DNA from: Taklimakanibacter sp049323275
GTDB taxonomy: Bacteria; Pseudomonadota; Alphaproteobacteria; Rhizobiales; Aestuariivirgaceae
DNA length: 64,000 nucleotides
NCBI GenBank assembly: GCA_049323275.1
Contig: JBMOOM010000030.1
Span: 62,001-126,000, forward strand
Reading direction: 5' to 3'
In this document: positions 25,581 to 34,348 of the stretch, piece by piece
How positions within the stretch are numbered: the stretch's first letter is position 1
How the letters are laid out: each line of letters opens with the position of its first letter
Position numbers and translations under genes: made by a program
Notes under the pieces: model-generated
Databases searched by the model: none
The model's input: the letters and a program-made list of their open reading frames with translations, nothing else
Told to the model about the DNA's origin: nothing

Positions 25581-27050
25581 GTGAACACAGCCAACAGCAC
25601 CACAAGTGAGGGCGCCGTTGCCCGCACTTCCAGCAAGCTCAGCCTCCTGCCGCTTTCCGCCCTGGTGGTCGGCTCGATGATCGGCGGCGGCGTCTTCAGC
25701 TTGCCGCAGAATATGGCTAAAGGCGCTTCGCCCGGCGCCGTCATCATCGGCTGGCTTATCACCGGCTTCGGGATGTTGGCACTTGCATTTGTCTACCAGA
25801 GCCTGTCAACGCGAAAGCCCAAGCTTGACGCGGGGCCTTACGCTTATGCTCGTGCTGGGTTCGGTGATTTCATTGGATTCAACAGCGCTTGGGGTTATTG
25901 GCTTAGCGCCTGGCTCGGCAACGTTTCCTACGCCGTGCTGATTTTCGGCGCATTGAGTTATTTCGTTCCCTTTTTTGGCGCCGAAGGGAATACGTGGCAG
26001 GCGATCATCGGCGCCTCTGCCGTTCTCTGGATCATTCACGCAATCATCCTGATGGGAATCCGTCAGGCGGCCGTCATCAACGTAATCACGACCATCGCCA
26101 AGCTGGCACCAATCTTCATCTTCATCGTGGCAATATTGGTGGCTTTCAAGCTCCCGACATACAGTATTGACTTCTGGGGCGCGGCCACGCCCGATCTCGG
26201 TGCCATCGCCACCCAAGTGAAAAGCACCATGCTCGTGACACTCTGGGTGTTCATCGGCATTGAAGGTGCCAGCGTCGTATCGGGGCGCGCAGCGCGGCGC
26301 AGGGACATCGGCAGAGCAACAATTCTTGGTTTTGTCACGGCACTTGCCCTCTACGTTCTGATTTCACTTCTGTCATTCGGAGTCATGACCCAACCAGAAC
26401 TCGCCGCACTTCCCGGTGCTGCCTCAATGGCGAATGTCCTGGAAAAGGCTGTCGGCCCCTGGGGCTCCGCCTTGGTCCGGATCGGACTCGTGGTTTCGGT
26501 TGCGGGCGCATTCCTGAGCTGGACACTGTTCGCCGCCGAAATTCCCTATCGCGCCGCCCATGAGGGCCTGATGCCGGATATTTTCGCACGAGAAAACCAA
26601 AATGGCTCGCCCTCGGGCTCCCTCTGGATCACCAACACCCTCGTTCAACTATTCCTGATCGTGACACTTTACTCTAACTCGACTTACCAGGCGCTCTTCT
26701 ACATCGCATCTACAGCCATTCTCGTTCCCTACGTCCTGTCCGGTGCTTATGCACTAAAACTATCGCTTACTGGAGAAGGCTACAGTGCTGACGAAGGACG
26801 CAGCTTTGATCTGTTGACCGGTCTTGTCGCAATGATCTACGGCGTTTGGCTTATATACGCCGCTGGACTGAACTATCTGCTTATGGTCGCACTGCTCTAT
26901 GCACCCGGCATTCTCGTCTATTGGTGGGCCCGTAATGCCCACAACGAAAAAGCTTTCACCGCAATCGACGGCTTGATCGCGGTTGGAGTGCTAGCCGCCG
27001 CGGCGATCGCCGCCTACCTCATGTGGACCGGCTCCATCAGCGCATTATAA
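25581..27050 (+). CDS. arcD: Arginine/ornithine antiporter (APC family)
   Basis: 489 residues from GTG 25581, 6 bases after GGAG. An APC-type start (LSLLPLSALVVGSMIGGGVFSLPQNM) is followed by about 12 helices. Segments such as YAYARAGFGDFIGFNSAWGYW and GIEGASVVSGRA are typical of the arginine/ornithine and lysine antiporter branch. It exchanges external arginine for ornithine, the transport step of the deiminase pathway. First gene of arcD-arcA-arcB-arcC; 9 bp to arcA. Controlled by the box at 25517 by inference. Confidence 0.88.
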   Translation: MNTANSTTSEGAVARTSSKLSLLPLSALVVGSMIGGGVFSLPQNMAKGASPGAVIIGWLITGFGMLALAFVYQSLSTRKPKLDAGPYAYARAGFGDFIGFNSAWGYWLSAWLGNVSYAVLIFGALSYFVPFFGAEGNTWQAIIGASAVLWIIHAIILMGIRQAAVINVITTIAKLAPIFIFIVAILVAFKLPTYSIDFWGAATPDLGAIATQVKSTMLVTLWVFIGIEGASVVSGRAARRRDIGRATILGFVTALALYVLISLLSFGVMTQPELAALPGAASMANVLEKAVGPWGSALVRIGLVVSVAGAFLSWTLFAAEIPYRAAHEGLMPDIFARENQNGSPSGSLWITNTLVQLFLIVTLYSNSTYQALFYIASTAILVPYVLSGAYALKLSLTGEGYSADEGRSFDLLTGLVAMIYGVWLIYAAGLNYLLMVALLYAPGILVYWWARNAHNEKAFTAIDGLIAVGVLAAAAIAAYLMWTGSISAL

Positions 27051-27059
27051 GGAATCAAA

Positions 27060-28298
27060 ATGACTGTATCCCGACTGATCGGAACGTATTCCGAAATCGG
27101 CAAGCTAAGGTCCGTGCTGACCTGTCGTCCCGGCCGGGCCCATGAACGGCTGACTCCGTCGAATTGTCGCGACCTTCTTTTCGACGATGTCTTCTGGGTG
27201 CATGAAGCCCGGAACGATCACCACGACTTCACGACCAAGATGCAGGAGCGAGGCATCGAGGTTTTGGACATGCACGATCTTCTCGCGGACATCGCTGTCG
27301 ACGCTACGGCGCTGTCGTGGATTCTCGACCGCAAGTACACCGAAAACCATATCGGCGTCGGCATGCTGGACGAAATCAGGGATTGGATCCGCGGACTTCC
27401 GCCGCACGAGATTGCGGAGGTTCTAACGGGTGGAATAGCTGTCAGCGACCTGCCCTTCAAACCAAATGGCATGTTCGGGCAATATCTCGGGCCTCATGGA
27501 TTTGTTGCACCACCTTTGCCTAACCTCATGTTCACACGCGACACCAGTGCTTGGGTCTACGGCGGTGTCACGCTCAATCCCATGCATTGGCCCGCGCGGC
27601 GTCAGGAGACTCTCCTCACCACCGCTGTCTACAAGTTCCATCCTAGATTCAAGGACCAAGATTTCCAGGTCTGGTGGGGCGATCCGGAGCGCGATTTTGG
27701 TCTCGCGACACTCGAAGGCGGTGACATCCTGCCGCTTGGCAACGGCATTGTCTTCGTCGGCATGGGCGAAAGGTCGAGCCCACAGGCCGTCGGCCAGTTT
27801 GCACGGGCGCTCTTCAAGAGCGGTGCTGCTAGCCGTGTTGTTGCCTGTCAGATGCCGCAATCGCGCGCCGCCATGCATCTCGACACGGTATTCACGCTGT
27901 GCGATCGCGCGGTGGCCACTAGCTTTGTCGAAGTGGCAGAGCAATTGCGCTGCTACAACTTGCGGCCAGGCGATGAGTTCGATGCGATTGATGTCCGTGC
28001 CGACACCAGGTCAGTCTTCAATCTCATTGAAGAATGCCTTGGCATCAAAAAACTGCACGTCATCGGCACTGGCGGAGACTCCTTCGAACAAGAGCGTGAG
28101 CAATGGGACGATGGCAACAACGTCGTCGCCCTGGAGCCCGGCGTAGTCATTGGATATGATCGCAATGTCCACACCAACACATTGCTGCGGAAGGCCGGCG
28201 TTGAAGTCATTACCATCCGCGGAGCCGAACTGGGGCGTGGTCGCGGCGGCGGCCATTGCATGACTTGCCCGATTTCGCGCGATGCCGTGGATTATTAG
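27060..28298 (+). CDS. arcA: Arginine deiminase (copy 1)
   Basis: 412 residues, full family length. Arginine + H2O gives citrulline + NH3 in the cytoplasm. Catalytic features: FTRDTSAWVYGG, MHLDTVFTLCD (His/Asp), QWDDGNNVVALEPGVV and the nucleophile Cys in GRGGGHCMTCP near the C-terminus. Spacing to arcB is 12 bp. The second copy at 41908-43134 is clearly homologous but substantially diverged, so this is not a recent duplication. Confidence 0.93.
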   Translation: MTVSRLIGTYSEIGKLRSVLTCRPGRAHERLTPSNCRDLLFDDVFWVHEARNDHHDFTTKMQERGIEVLDMHDLLADIAVDATALSWILDRKYTENHIGVGMLDEIRDWIRGLPPHEIAEVLTGGIAVSDLPFKPNGMFGQYLGPHGFVAPPLPNLMFTRDTSAWVYGGVTLNPMHWPARRQETLLTTAVYKFHPRFKDQDFQVWWGDPERDFGLATLEGGDILPLGNGIVFVGMGERSSPQAVGQFARALFKSGAASRVVACQMPQSRAAMHLDTVFTLCDRAVATSFVEVAEQLRCYNLRPGDEFDAIDVRADTRSVFNLIEECLGIKKLHVIGTGGDSFEQEREQWDDGNNVVALEPGVVIGYDRNVHTNTLLRKAGVEVITIRGAELGRGRGGGHCMTCPISRDAVDY

Positions 28299-28310
28299 GA
28301 GAAACCGCCG

Positions 28311-29181
28311 ATGCCTTTCAACCTTCAAGACCGGAGTTTCCTGACACTTCGCGATTTCGCTCCAGCGGAGATCAAATTCCTCCTTAAACTTTCGGCCGAT
28401 CTCAAAACGGCCAAGTACACCGGCACCGAACAGCAGCGGCTCAAGGGAAAAAGCATCGCACTGATCTTCGAGAAAGCCTCCACACGCACCCGCGTCGGCT
28501 TCGAGGTAGCCGCCTACGACCAAGGCGCCCATGTGACCTACCTCGGTCCAAGCGGTACGCAGATCGGCCACAAGGAAACGATGAAGGATACAGCCCGAGT
28601 GTTGGGCCGCATCTACGATGCGATTGAGTATCGCGGGTTCAGCCAGAAGACAGTGGAGGAACTTGCGAAATTCTCCGGTGTGCCGGTCTACAACGGCCTC
28701 ACCGACGAGTATCATCCAACCCAGGTGCTTGCCGACCTGCTCACCATGCAAGAACACAGCGAAAAACCGTTGAGCCGTGTGAGTTTCTGCTTTCTCGGTG
28801 ACGCAGGCAATAACATGGGCGACTCCCTCCTTATTGGCGGCGCCAAGATGGGCATGGACGTTCGGCTGTGCGCGCCGAAGGCCTGCTGGCCCGACAAGGA
28901 AATCATCGCCTTTGCTGAGAAGACAGCGACGGAAACCGGGGCGCGTCTAAAGATCACTGACAGTGTCGAACAGGCGGTGAAGGATTGCGATTTCCTTTAC
29001 ACCGATGTCTGGCTCTCCATGGGGGAGCCGGAAGAGAAGTGGGTGGAGCGCATCAAACTGCTGGAGAAATATCAGGTCAACTCGGCGGTCATGAAGTTGA
29101 CAGGCTTCTATTGTTTTCGATCAGGCCGAAAACCGAATGCACACGATCAAGGCTGTTCTTGTCGCAACGATCGGACTCTAG
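28311..29181 (+). pseudogene. arcB: Ornithine carbamoyltransferase with out-of-frame deletion of the HCLP region
   Basis: The N-terminal two-thirds is intact, including the carbamoyl phosphate motif KASTRTRVGFEV and the GLTDEYHPTQ loop. At about 29102 the sequence jumps. Compared with the intact copy at 43145-44146, about 42 codons are missing, from just after SAVMKLT to QASIVFDQ. The lost part includes the ornithine-binding HCLPAF motif. The deletion also shifts the frame, so the open frame runs on to 29201 with unrelated residues (FYCFRSGRKPN). The true C-terminus FDQAENRMHTIKAVLVAT is still readable in the other frame to TAG 29179-29181. The enzyme cannot work as encoded. Confidence 0.85.
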
Positions 29182-29185
29182 AGGC

Positions 29186-30094
29186 ATGCGCGTCGTCGTA
29201 GCACTTGGAGGCAACGCGCTACTAAAGCGCGGACAGCAGCTCTCGGCCGAAAACCAGCGGGCGAATGTCAAAACCGCGGCAAAGGCAATTGCCGGGATCA
29301 TTGAGGCGGGTCATGAGGTGGTGATCTCGCACGGCAATGGCCCCCAAGTCGGTCTTCTCGCCCTGCAAAATGCAGCTTACAAGGAAGGAAGCAGCTATCC
29401 GCTTGATGTGCTGAGTGCTGAGTCCATTGGCATGATCGGCTACCTCATCGAACAGGAACTCGATAATCTTCTGCCGGAAGGCAAACTGACCGGCACCCTC
29501 CTCACCCAGATCGAGGTCGACCCAGATGATCCAGCCTTCGACAAGCCATCAAAGCCGATCGGTCCGGTGTATGACGAAGCTGAAGCACTTGAAATCGGCA
29601 AAGCCAGAGGCTGGGTGATGGGCCGGGACGGCAACAAATTCCGCCGCCTAGTGGCCTCGCCTTTGCCTAAGCGCATATTCCAGATCGAGGTTATCCGCTT
29701 ACTCGTAGCTCACGCAGTGACCGTCATTTGCGCCGGTGGTGGCGGCATACCGGTGATCACGCAGACAGACGGCAGCTACACCGGTATCGAGGCGGTTATC
29801 GACAAGGATCGTGCCAGCGCGCTGTTGGCTGATGAAATTGGGGCACAAGCCCTGCTGATGCTCACCGACGTGGATGGCGTTTATCTGGACTGGGGAACCA
29901 GCAAGCAGTCACTTCTAAAACGGATGACCCCGGCGGATATTCGCAAGCAGGAATTTGCATCGGGGTCGATGGGACCGAAAGTCGAAGCCGCGGCGGCATT
30001 TGTGGACGGCGGCGGACAACTGGCCGGCATCGGCAGGCTGGAGGATGCGCTCGCCATTCTCGAAGGAAGAGCTGGCACGTTAGTGGCCCTATAG
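29186..30094 (+). CDS. arcC: Carbamate kinase (copy 1)
   Basis: 302 residues from ATG 29186 (MRVVVALGGNALLKRGQQLS), right after the relic arcB stop. Family features: HGNGPQVGLLALQ, ESIGMIGYLIEQEL, VICAGGGGIPVI, KDRASALLA and LTDVDGVYLDWG. It makes ATP from carbamoyl phosphate and ADP. With arcB broken in this operon its substrate must come from the second operon. Confidence 0.92.
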   Translation: MRVVVALGGNALLKRGQQLSAENQRANVKTAAKAIAGIIEAGHEVVISHGNGPQVGLLALQNAAYKEGSSYPLDVLSAESIGMIGYLIEQELDNLLPEGKLTGTLLTQIEVDPDDPAFDKPSKPIGPVYDEAEALEIGKARGWVMGRDGNKFRRLVASPLPKRIFQIEVIRLLVAHAVTVICAGGGGIPVITQTDGSYTGIEAVIDKDRASALLADEIGAQALLMLTDVDGVYLDWGTSKQSLLKRMTPADIRKQEFASGSMGPKVEAAAAFVDGGGQLAGIGRLEDALAILEGRAGTLVAL

Positions 30095-30130
30095 GGCGAT
30101 CGTGCCTGCGCCGAAGGGCCCCGGAAAAAT

Positions 30131-30144
30131 TTGATCTGTATCAA
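30131..30144. promoter_or_regulatory. FNR/FixK-type box, TTGATCTGTATCAA
   Basis: Perfect palindrome 59 bp before the DUF2933-like gene. Confidence 0.8.
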
Positions 30145-30203
30145 TATCGTGTGACCGTGATCATGATAATTCTGCAAATAGCAATCTGGCGAAGGTAGAT
30201 CGC

Positions 30204-30440
30204 ATGGAATGGCTCCAGAACAATTGGATATGGCTTGCCGTGGCGGCCGGCTTCATGGCGATGCATTTATTTGGCCATGGCGGCCACCGCCATGGGCGTG
30301 ACAATCCGGAACCGGGCACCGGGGACAGGAGCGGTGCCAATGGTGTAACTGGCGATCTGCAAGTCGATCCCGCGGGCCATGTCGGTCACGGAGCGGCACC
30401 GACCACATTGCCGTCGAAGCAACATCGTCATGGCTGCTGA
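30204..30440 (+). CDS. DUF2933-like small membrane protein with His-rich tail
   Basis: 78 residues. One N-terminal helix (WLQNNWIWLAVAAGFMAMHLF) is followed directly by a His-rich stretch HGGHRHGRD and later HVGHG and HRHGC. This layout matches DUF2933, small proteins near copper and heavy-metal genes. The His clusters suggest periplasmic metal binding. It is followed by a Cys-rich protein 46 bp downstream and preceded by an FNR-type box. A second DUF2933 gene is at 36738-37001. Confidence 0.6.
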   Translation: MEWLQNNWIWLAVAAGFMAMHLFGHGGHRHGRDNPEPGTGDRSGANGVTGDLQVDPAGHVGHGAAPTTLPSKQHRHGC

Positions 30441-30486
30441 GGCCGGAGATTTTCACAACGACCATCTCAAAGACAGGAGAAAAATC

Positions 30487-30699
30487 ATGTCGAAACGCGA
30501 ACAGCATTCCGGACATCCAGCAACGGCCGCAGACAAGGAAGGCGGCTGCTGCGGCGGTGCCCAAGACCATGAATGCGCCAAACCCGAGACGAAGGCGACA
30601 GAGCAGGACAAGAAACCACCCATGGCAAGCCAGGGACCGCATACGCGTCCCGCCCACGCGGCGGGTGGTTCTTGCGGCTGTGGCGGCAAGCACAAATAA
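30487..30699 (+). CDS. Small Cys/His-rich protein, likely metal-binding
   Basis: 70 residues from ATG 30487, with ACAGGAGA upstream. Two Cys motifs frame the protein: GGCCGGAQDHEC near the start and GGSCGCGGKHK at the end, with scattered His. Hydrophilic, no signal peptide, probably cytoplasmic. No named family. Composition suggests a metal buffer. Co-transcribed with the DUF2933-like gene by position. A comparable small protein precedes the metal ATPase at 45228-45482. Confidence 0.6.
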   Translation: MSKREQHSGHPATAADKEGGCCGGAQDHECAKPETKATEQDKKPPMASQGPHTRPAHAAGGSCGCGGKHK

Positions 30700-31560
30700 G
30701 CTCTGTCAGGTGAGGAGACGCTTTTTTCATTTCCACAAGAGCCAGCGCGACCCTCACCATCGGTTCACAGATCGACAGGGTAAACCCGGTTGCTGCCGTG
30801 CTCAGCTTTTCCTCGATACGGATTGATCTGCGTTCCGTTGCTATCGGCTAGCACATTACCGTCCGCGGGCGGGAAGGACCGGCATTCATTGACTGTCCCG
30901 CCATGGGCTGCAATCGGAATATAGAATTGACTAAAATCAATGTAGCGTAATGCCAGTTGGGGATAAACCCTCACCAATGTTAAGCTGCCAGACCCACAGA
31001 TGAAAAAAAGGGCATGAGAAAACTAACGAGCGTATGCAGCCTGTGCCTGGGCCGCGACTTCGTGATTTTGCATATTTTCTGATGACCGTCGCAACGATTT
31101 GGGCCGCATTGGTCTTTGCGCCAGAGACAATTGCAGCATCTGGTGCCATGACGAATGTTGGGACAAGTGTTCACATCCGCCATTCCGCTGTCATTGGCGT
31201 AGACACGGGTCGCGATTACCTGAACCTGGAAGAACAGGTTTTGTCAACGAAGCATCCGGGCGGTTGCGGGCGTGGCAGCAACTACAAGGGGATCCCGGGG
31301 TCATGCCAGACGTCGTGCCCTGCCCATGGGTGTGGTCTGTCTGGAATTCTAGCGGCGAATCGCCGACGCACACGTTAGCTTCAATGAGATTTTCCTCGCT
31401 CGCGGAACGCGGGATTTGCCACAACGTCACCTGCCACTGATCTGGGTCATGGCCGGGAACCGTCAATGCATCAGAATCCTTAGTAAAGTCGAAGCATTTG
31501 CGTGGATATCCGCTCATGGAAGCTGACACTGGCAAAGGCCTGCAAGAAGAAGTACTGAAC
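30700..31560. other. About 860 bp of probably decayed sequence
   Basis: Frames on both strands (for example VTLWQIPRSASEENLIEANV on minus, 31535-31191) look like old coding DNA but no family is recognised. No regulatory box seen. Confidence 0.35.
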
Positions 31561-31619
31561 TATCTGGGCAGCGCTGCAGCTCGCTGACCACTTGTCGCCG
31601 CAGGTCCCAGGACAAAAAG

Positions 31620-32092
31620 ATTGTATCCCGGCTGCCGGATCCTTGACGGCGCCCGCATCGCCGATTATTGTCGACGACGAGGCGCTTAGCCCGACCAAGC
31701 TGATTCATCGTCACATTCTCCAGCTTCAGTCCAAGATCCTAGGAAATTACCTTTGTGCCCGTCTGGGTCGTTATGTCCTGCAATATCGCCTTGCGGCGGT
31801 CGCCAAATACCGGCGCCTTAACCGCGCAGTTGCGGAATGTGCCGGCCGCGCACGTGGTTCAGTACCAGCGTCGCAAGCGCCTCCCCCTCCACTTCCTCGG
31901 CGATCACCACCCGCGCTGCGGCCGCTTTCGCAACAACCTCCAGAAGCTTGATCTGATCGAGAAGCGTCGAAATCTTCTTGTCGACGAGGAGAACCATTGG
32001 ATCCTCTAGACTAGCACCGCTTCCATCTTCTCGACGTCAGCGACGAACTATAGAGACAGGAAATCGCGGTCGAATGCATGCCCTCGCCGACC
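31620..32092 (-). pseudogene. groEL: GroEL (chaperonin 60) remnant
   Basis: Across several frames the minus strand spells a GroEL middle section. The pieces are KVGEGMH, FDRDFLSL, FVADVEKMEAVL, LVDKKISTLLDQIKLLEVV, VIAEEVEGEALATLVLNHVRG, KAPVFGDRRKAILQDITTQTG and DLGLKLENVTMNQLGRAKRL. At least four frameshifts or stops and missing ends make it dead. Its 5' end is joined in frame to a helicase fragment at about 32095. Confidence 0.7.
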
Positions 32093-32097
32093 TTTGC

Positions 32098-32289
32098 CGA
32101 GTCTGCGCGGCGTAGCAAGCGCTGCACCAGCGTCTCATAGCGGATATCCTGCTCGCTCGGCCCGATCATATAGTCTTCGTCGAGCACGATTAGCCCGACG
32201 TCGTCGATCAGGCTCGAAACGCTGCTCAGCGCAATATCGAACTTCTCCGGCGTCGCGATCACGGTCTCCAGCGAGCGAAGCGCGTCCAC
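32098..32289 (-). pseudogene. DEAD/DEAH-box helicase fragment
   Basis: Reads LETVIATPEKFDIALSSVSS and DDVGLIVLDEDYMIGPSEQD followed by RYETLVQRLLRRADS: motif Ib (TPEK) and a degenerate motif II (DEDY in place of DEGH). About 60 residues remain. It continues in frame into the GroEL remnant, so the junction is a chimera of two dead genes. Confidence 0.55.
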
Positions 32290-32480
32290 GTCACTAGCCG
32301 AACGCCCATTCGCGCCGCTCCCCCCTCTTATTGCTCGCCCATGCGACTCGCTCGGACCTCAATGTTAACGCCGCGCTCGATCAGCACCTCGAAGGGCTCG
32401 CATGCGCAACCGGCGTCCAGATACCCAGGATCACTCCGCTATCTCGTCAAGTAGCTTAGGAGTCGATCGAGCCGGAAATC

Positions 32481-32494
32481 TTGATTTGGATTAA
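32481..32494. promoter_or_regulatory. FNR/FixK-type box, TTGATTTGGATTAA
   Basis: One mismatch from the palindrome consensus. 75 bp before the ECF sigma factor. Confidence 0.65.
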
Positions 32495-32569
32495 GGACCT
32501 CAAGGAGAGGCCTCCTTAAATGCCTGCGAGATATCGACAAATGGTGCCTTAACGGGCGGAGACCGCACA

Positions 32570-33220
32570 ATGATGACGAAGACCCGTGATCAGGAGGAGC
32601 AGGGTACGCCCCGCGGAGGGCGGGCAGAAGACGCCGCCAAACCTCATGACGCCGCAGTCCAGAGGGCGCTTATCGAGGCTCGACAGGAGATACTGCTCTT
32701 TCTCCAGCAGCGGCTGCGGAACCGCGACGAAGTGGAGGAAGTGCTACAGCGCTTTTCGGTCCGCGCCCTCGAGCGCGCTTTCCAGCTCCGAGACGTCCAG
32801 ACCGTGCGTGGCTGGCTCGGCCGCATCCTCGCAACAACCATCATCGACCATCAGCGGAGTTTGAGCAGACGACGACGCCGAGAGATCCATATCGATGGAG
32901 TCGATATCGAGAGCCTCCCTGCCGACGCCGAACTCGACGCAGCGGTGTGCAGCTGCCTCTATCGCCTACTCCCGACCCTGAGACCTGAGTACGCAGATAT
33001 CGTTTGGCGCGCCGATATCCTGGGTGAGCCGCGCGACCGGTTGGCCGCAAGTCTCGGCACATCTCTGAACAATGTCACTGTCCGACTTCATCGCGGACGG
33101 CGGGCGCTGCGCAAGCGCCTCGAGGAGATGTGCCAGACCTGCCCTGTGCATGGCTTTCTCGACTGCCACTGCGAGACCGGTGAGAAGATCCGCAGAGTGC
33201 GCGAGAATGCATCTCGCTAG
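32570..33220 (+). CDS. ECF-type RNA polymerase sigma factor
   Basis: 216 residues. Region 2: LRNRDEVEEVLQRFSVRALE through VRGWLGRILATTIIDHQRSL. Region 4: LRPEYADIVWRADILGEPRD and TSLNNVTVRLHRGRRALR, a sigma-70 region 4 HTH. A C-terminal Cys/His tail (EMCQTCPVHGFLDCHCE) could bind metal or sense redox. It is preceded by a box at 32481. No anti-sigma gene is adjacent; the only anti-sigma relic is the NrsF pseudogene at 21139. Confidence 0.82.
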   Translation: MMTKTRDQEEQGTPRGGRAEDAAKPHDAAVQRALIEARQEILLFLQQRLRNRDEVEEVLQRFSVRALERAFQLRDVQTVRGWLGRILATTIIDHQRSLSRRRRREIHIDGVDIESLPADAELDAAVCSCLYRLLPTLRPEYADIVWRADILGEPRDRLAASLGTSLNNVTVRLHRGRRALRKRLEEMCQTCPVHGFLDCHCETGEKIRRVRENASR

Positions 33221-33382
33221 GAAGCACTGGTCGCTAACGGCAGATGTTGCGCTTTCCGCGGGCTGCGCCGATCATCCAGCAAGAGCTTCGAACGCCCACA
33301 TGCGTCTCAGGGGCGATGAAATGCCTCTCATGCCACGGCCGATCTGCCAGCCGTTTCGGCCCGCGGCCAAGGAGCCGCACAA

Positions 33383-34297
33383 TTGACCATGACCAGAGCA
33401 GGTGAATGGTGGATTGCACCAGGATTGGTGCTGGTAGCTGTACTGAACGCCCTCTGCTACCCGCTCATCGTTGTGGCATCCGCCTATGCCCTAAACTTGG
33501 CCTTGGCGTCTCTTCACGCCGCCACCGCGGGCCTGGCCCTGGCCGCGATCGCGACATTCCTCCGCCGCTCGCTGCAACGAAGCGCTTGGTCCTGGCTCAC
33601 CCTCAGTGGCATCGAGCATTGGGATATCTCAGCATGTTCCACGCCGTGGAGTTCGTTTCGCCGGGTTTGGCCATCATAATTGCAAACAGCCAAGCCGCTG
33701 ATCGCCGCCGTTCTCGCCTGGGCGTTCCTGTTGGAACGACTGGGCACAGCCCAGTACCTCGGTCTCGCATTCGGCTTTCTGGGAATACTCGGGATCAGCC
33801 TCAATCAATTGCGCGTCGCACAAGGAGCCGAATTCTCGATAGCACTTGCATACATCATGCTCTCGGTCATTGGCGGCGCCGTCAGCAATGTATTGATGAA
33901 GGCCATCCGGTTCGCGGTCGACCCGCTCGCGGCGATGGCCGCTCAGTCGCTCATAAGGGCAATACCGCTCAGGGTCATGGCATTCGTCTTCGAGCGCCCG
34001 TCGCAGATCCAGGCGACACCACCCTTTGTGCTGGCCTTGCTAAGCCTGGTGCTTCCTGGCACCGCGCTGGCCTCGTGGTTTTGGTTCTCAATACTCGACC
34101 GAGTGCTCCTTGGCCGAGCCAACGCATTCACTTTTCTGATCCCGTTCATCGCCGTGGGGATCGGAATCTTCTTCTTCTTCGATGTGCGCGCCAGTGCTGC
34201 CTTGATCGCAGGTCTGGTTCCTACTGGCCTCGGAGTATTCCTCGTCGAGGGCATGCATAAACGCTCGCCTCCGCAAGACGAAACACTGCGCAAGTAA
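33383..34297 (+). pseudogene. EamA/DMT-family transporter with two compensating frameshifts
   Basis: Reads a 10-helix EamA transporter in three pieces. 33383 to about 33612 (VLNALCYPLIVVASAYAL) is the first. About 33612 to 33690 in the +2 frame (GYLSMFHAVEFVSPGLAIII) is the second. The first frame again to 34297 (PLIAAVLAWAFLLERLGTAQ, LVPTGLGVFLVEGM) is the third. The original frame meets TAA 33677-33679 between them. Without the indels it would be a normal 300-residue exporter. It follows the sigma factor by about 160 bp. A sequencing error cannot be excluded for such paired shifts. Confidence 0.65.
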
Positions 34298-34348
34298 AGG
34301 CTAGTCGGCGAGCGATGGCCGCAATCTGCTCCCGACCCGAAGCTACGC

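Noticed and set aside
31034..31378. Possible exported protein frame (AYFLMTVATIWAALVF)
   Set aside because: No ribosome site, no family motif downstream, and competing frames on the other strand. Left as decayed sequence.
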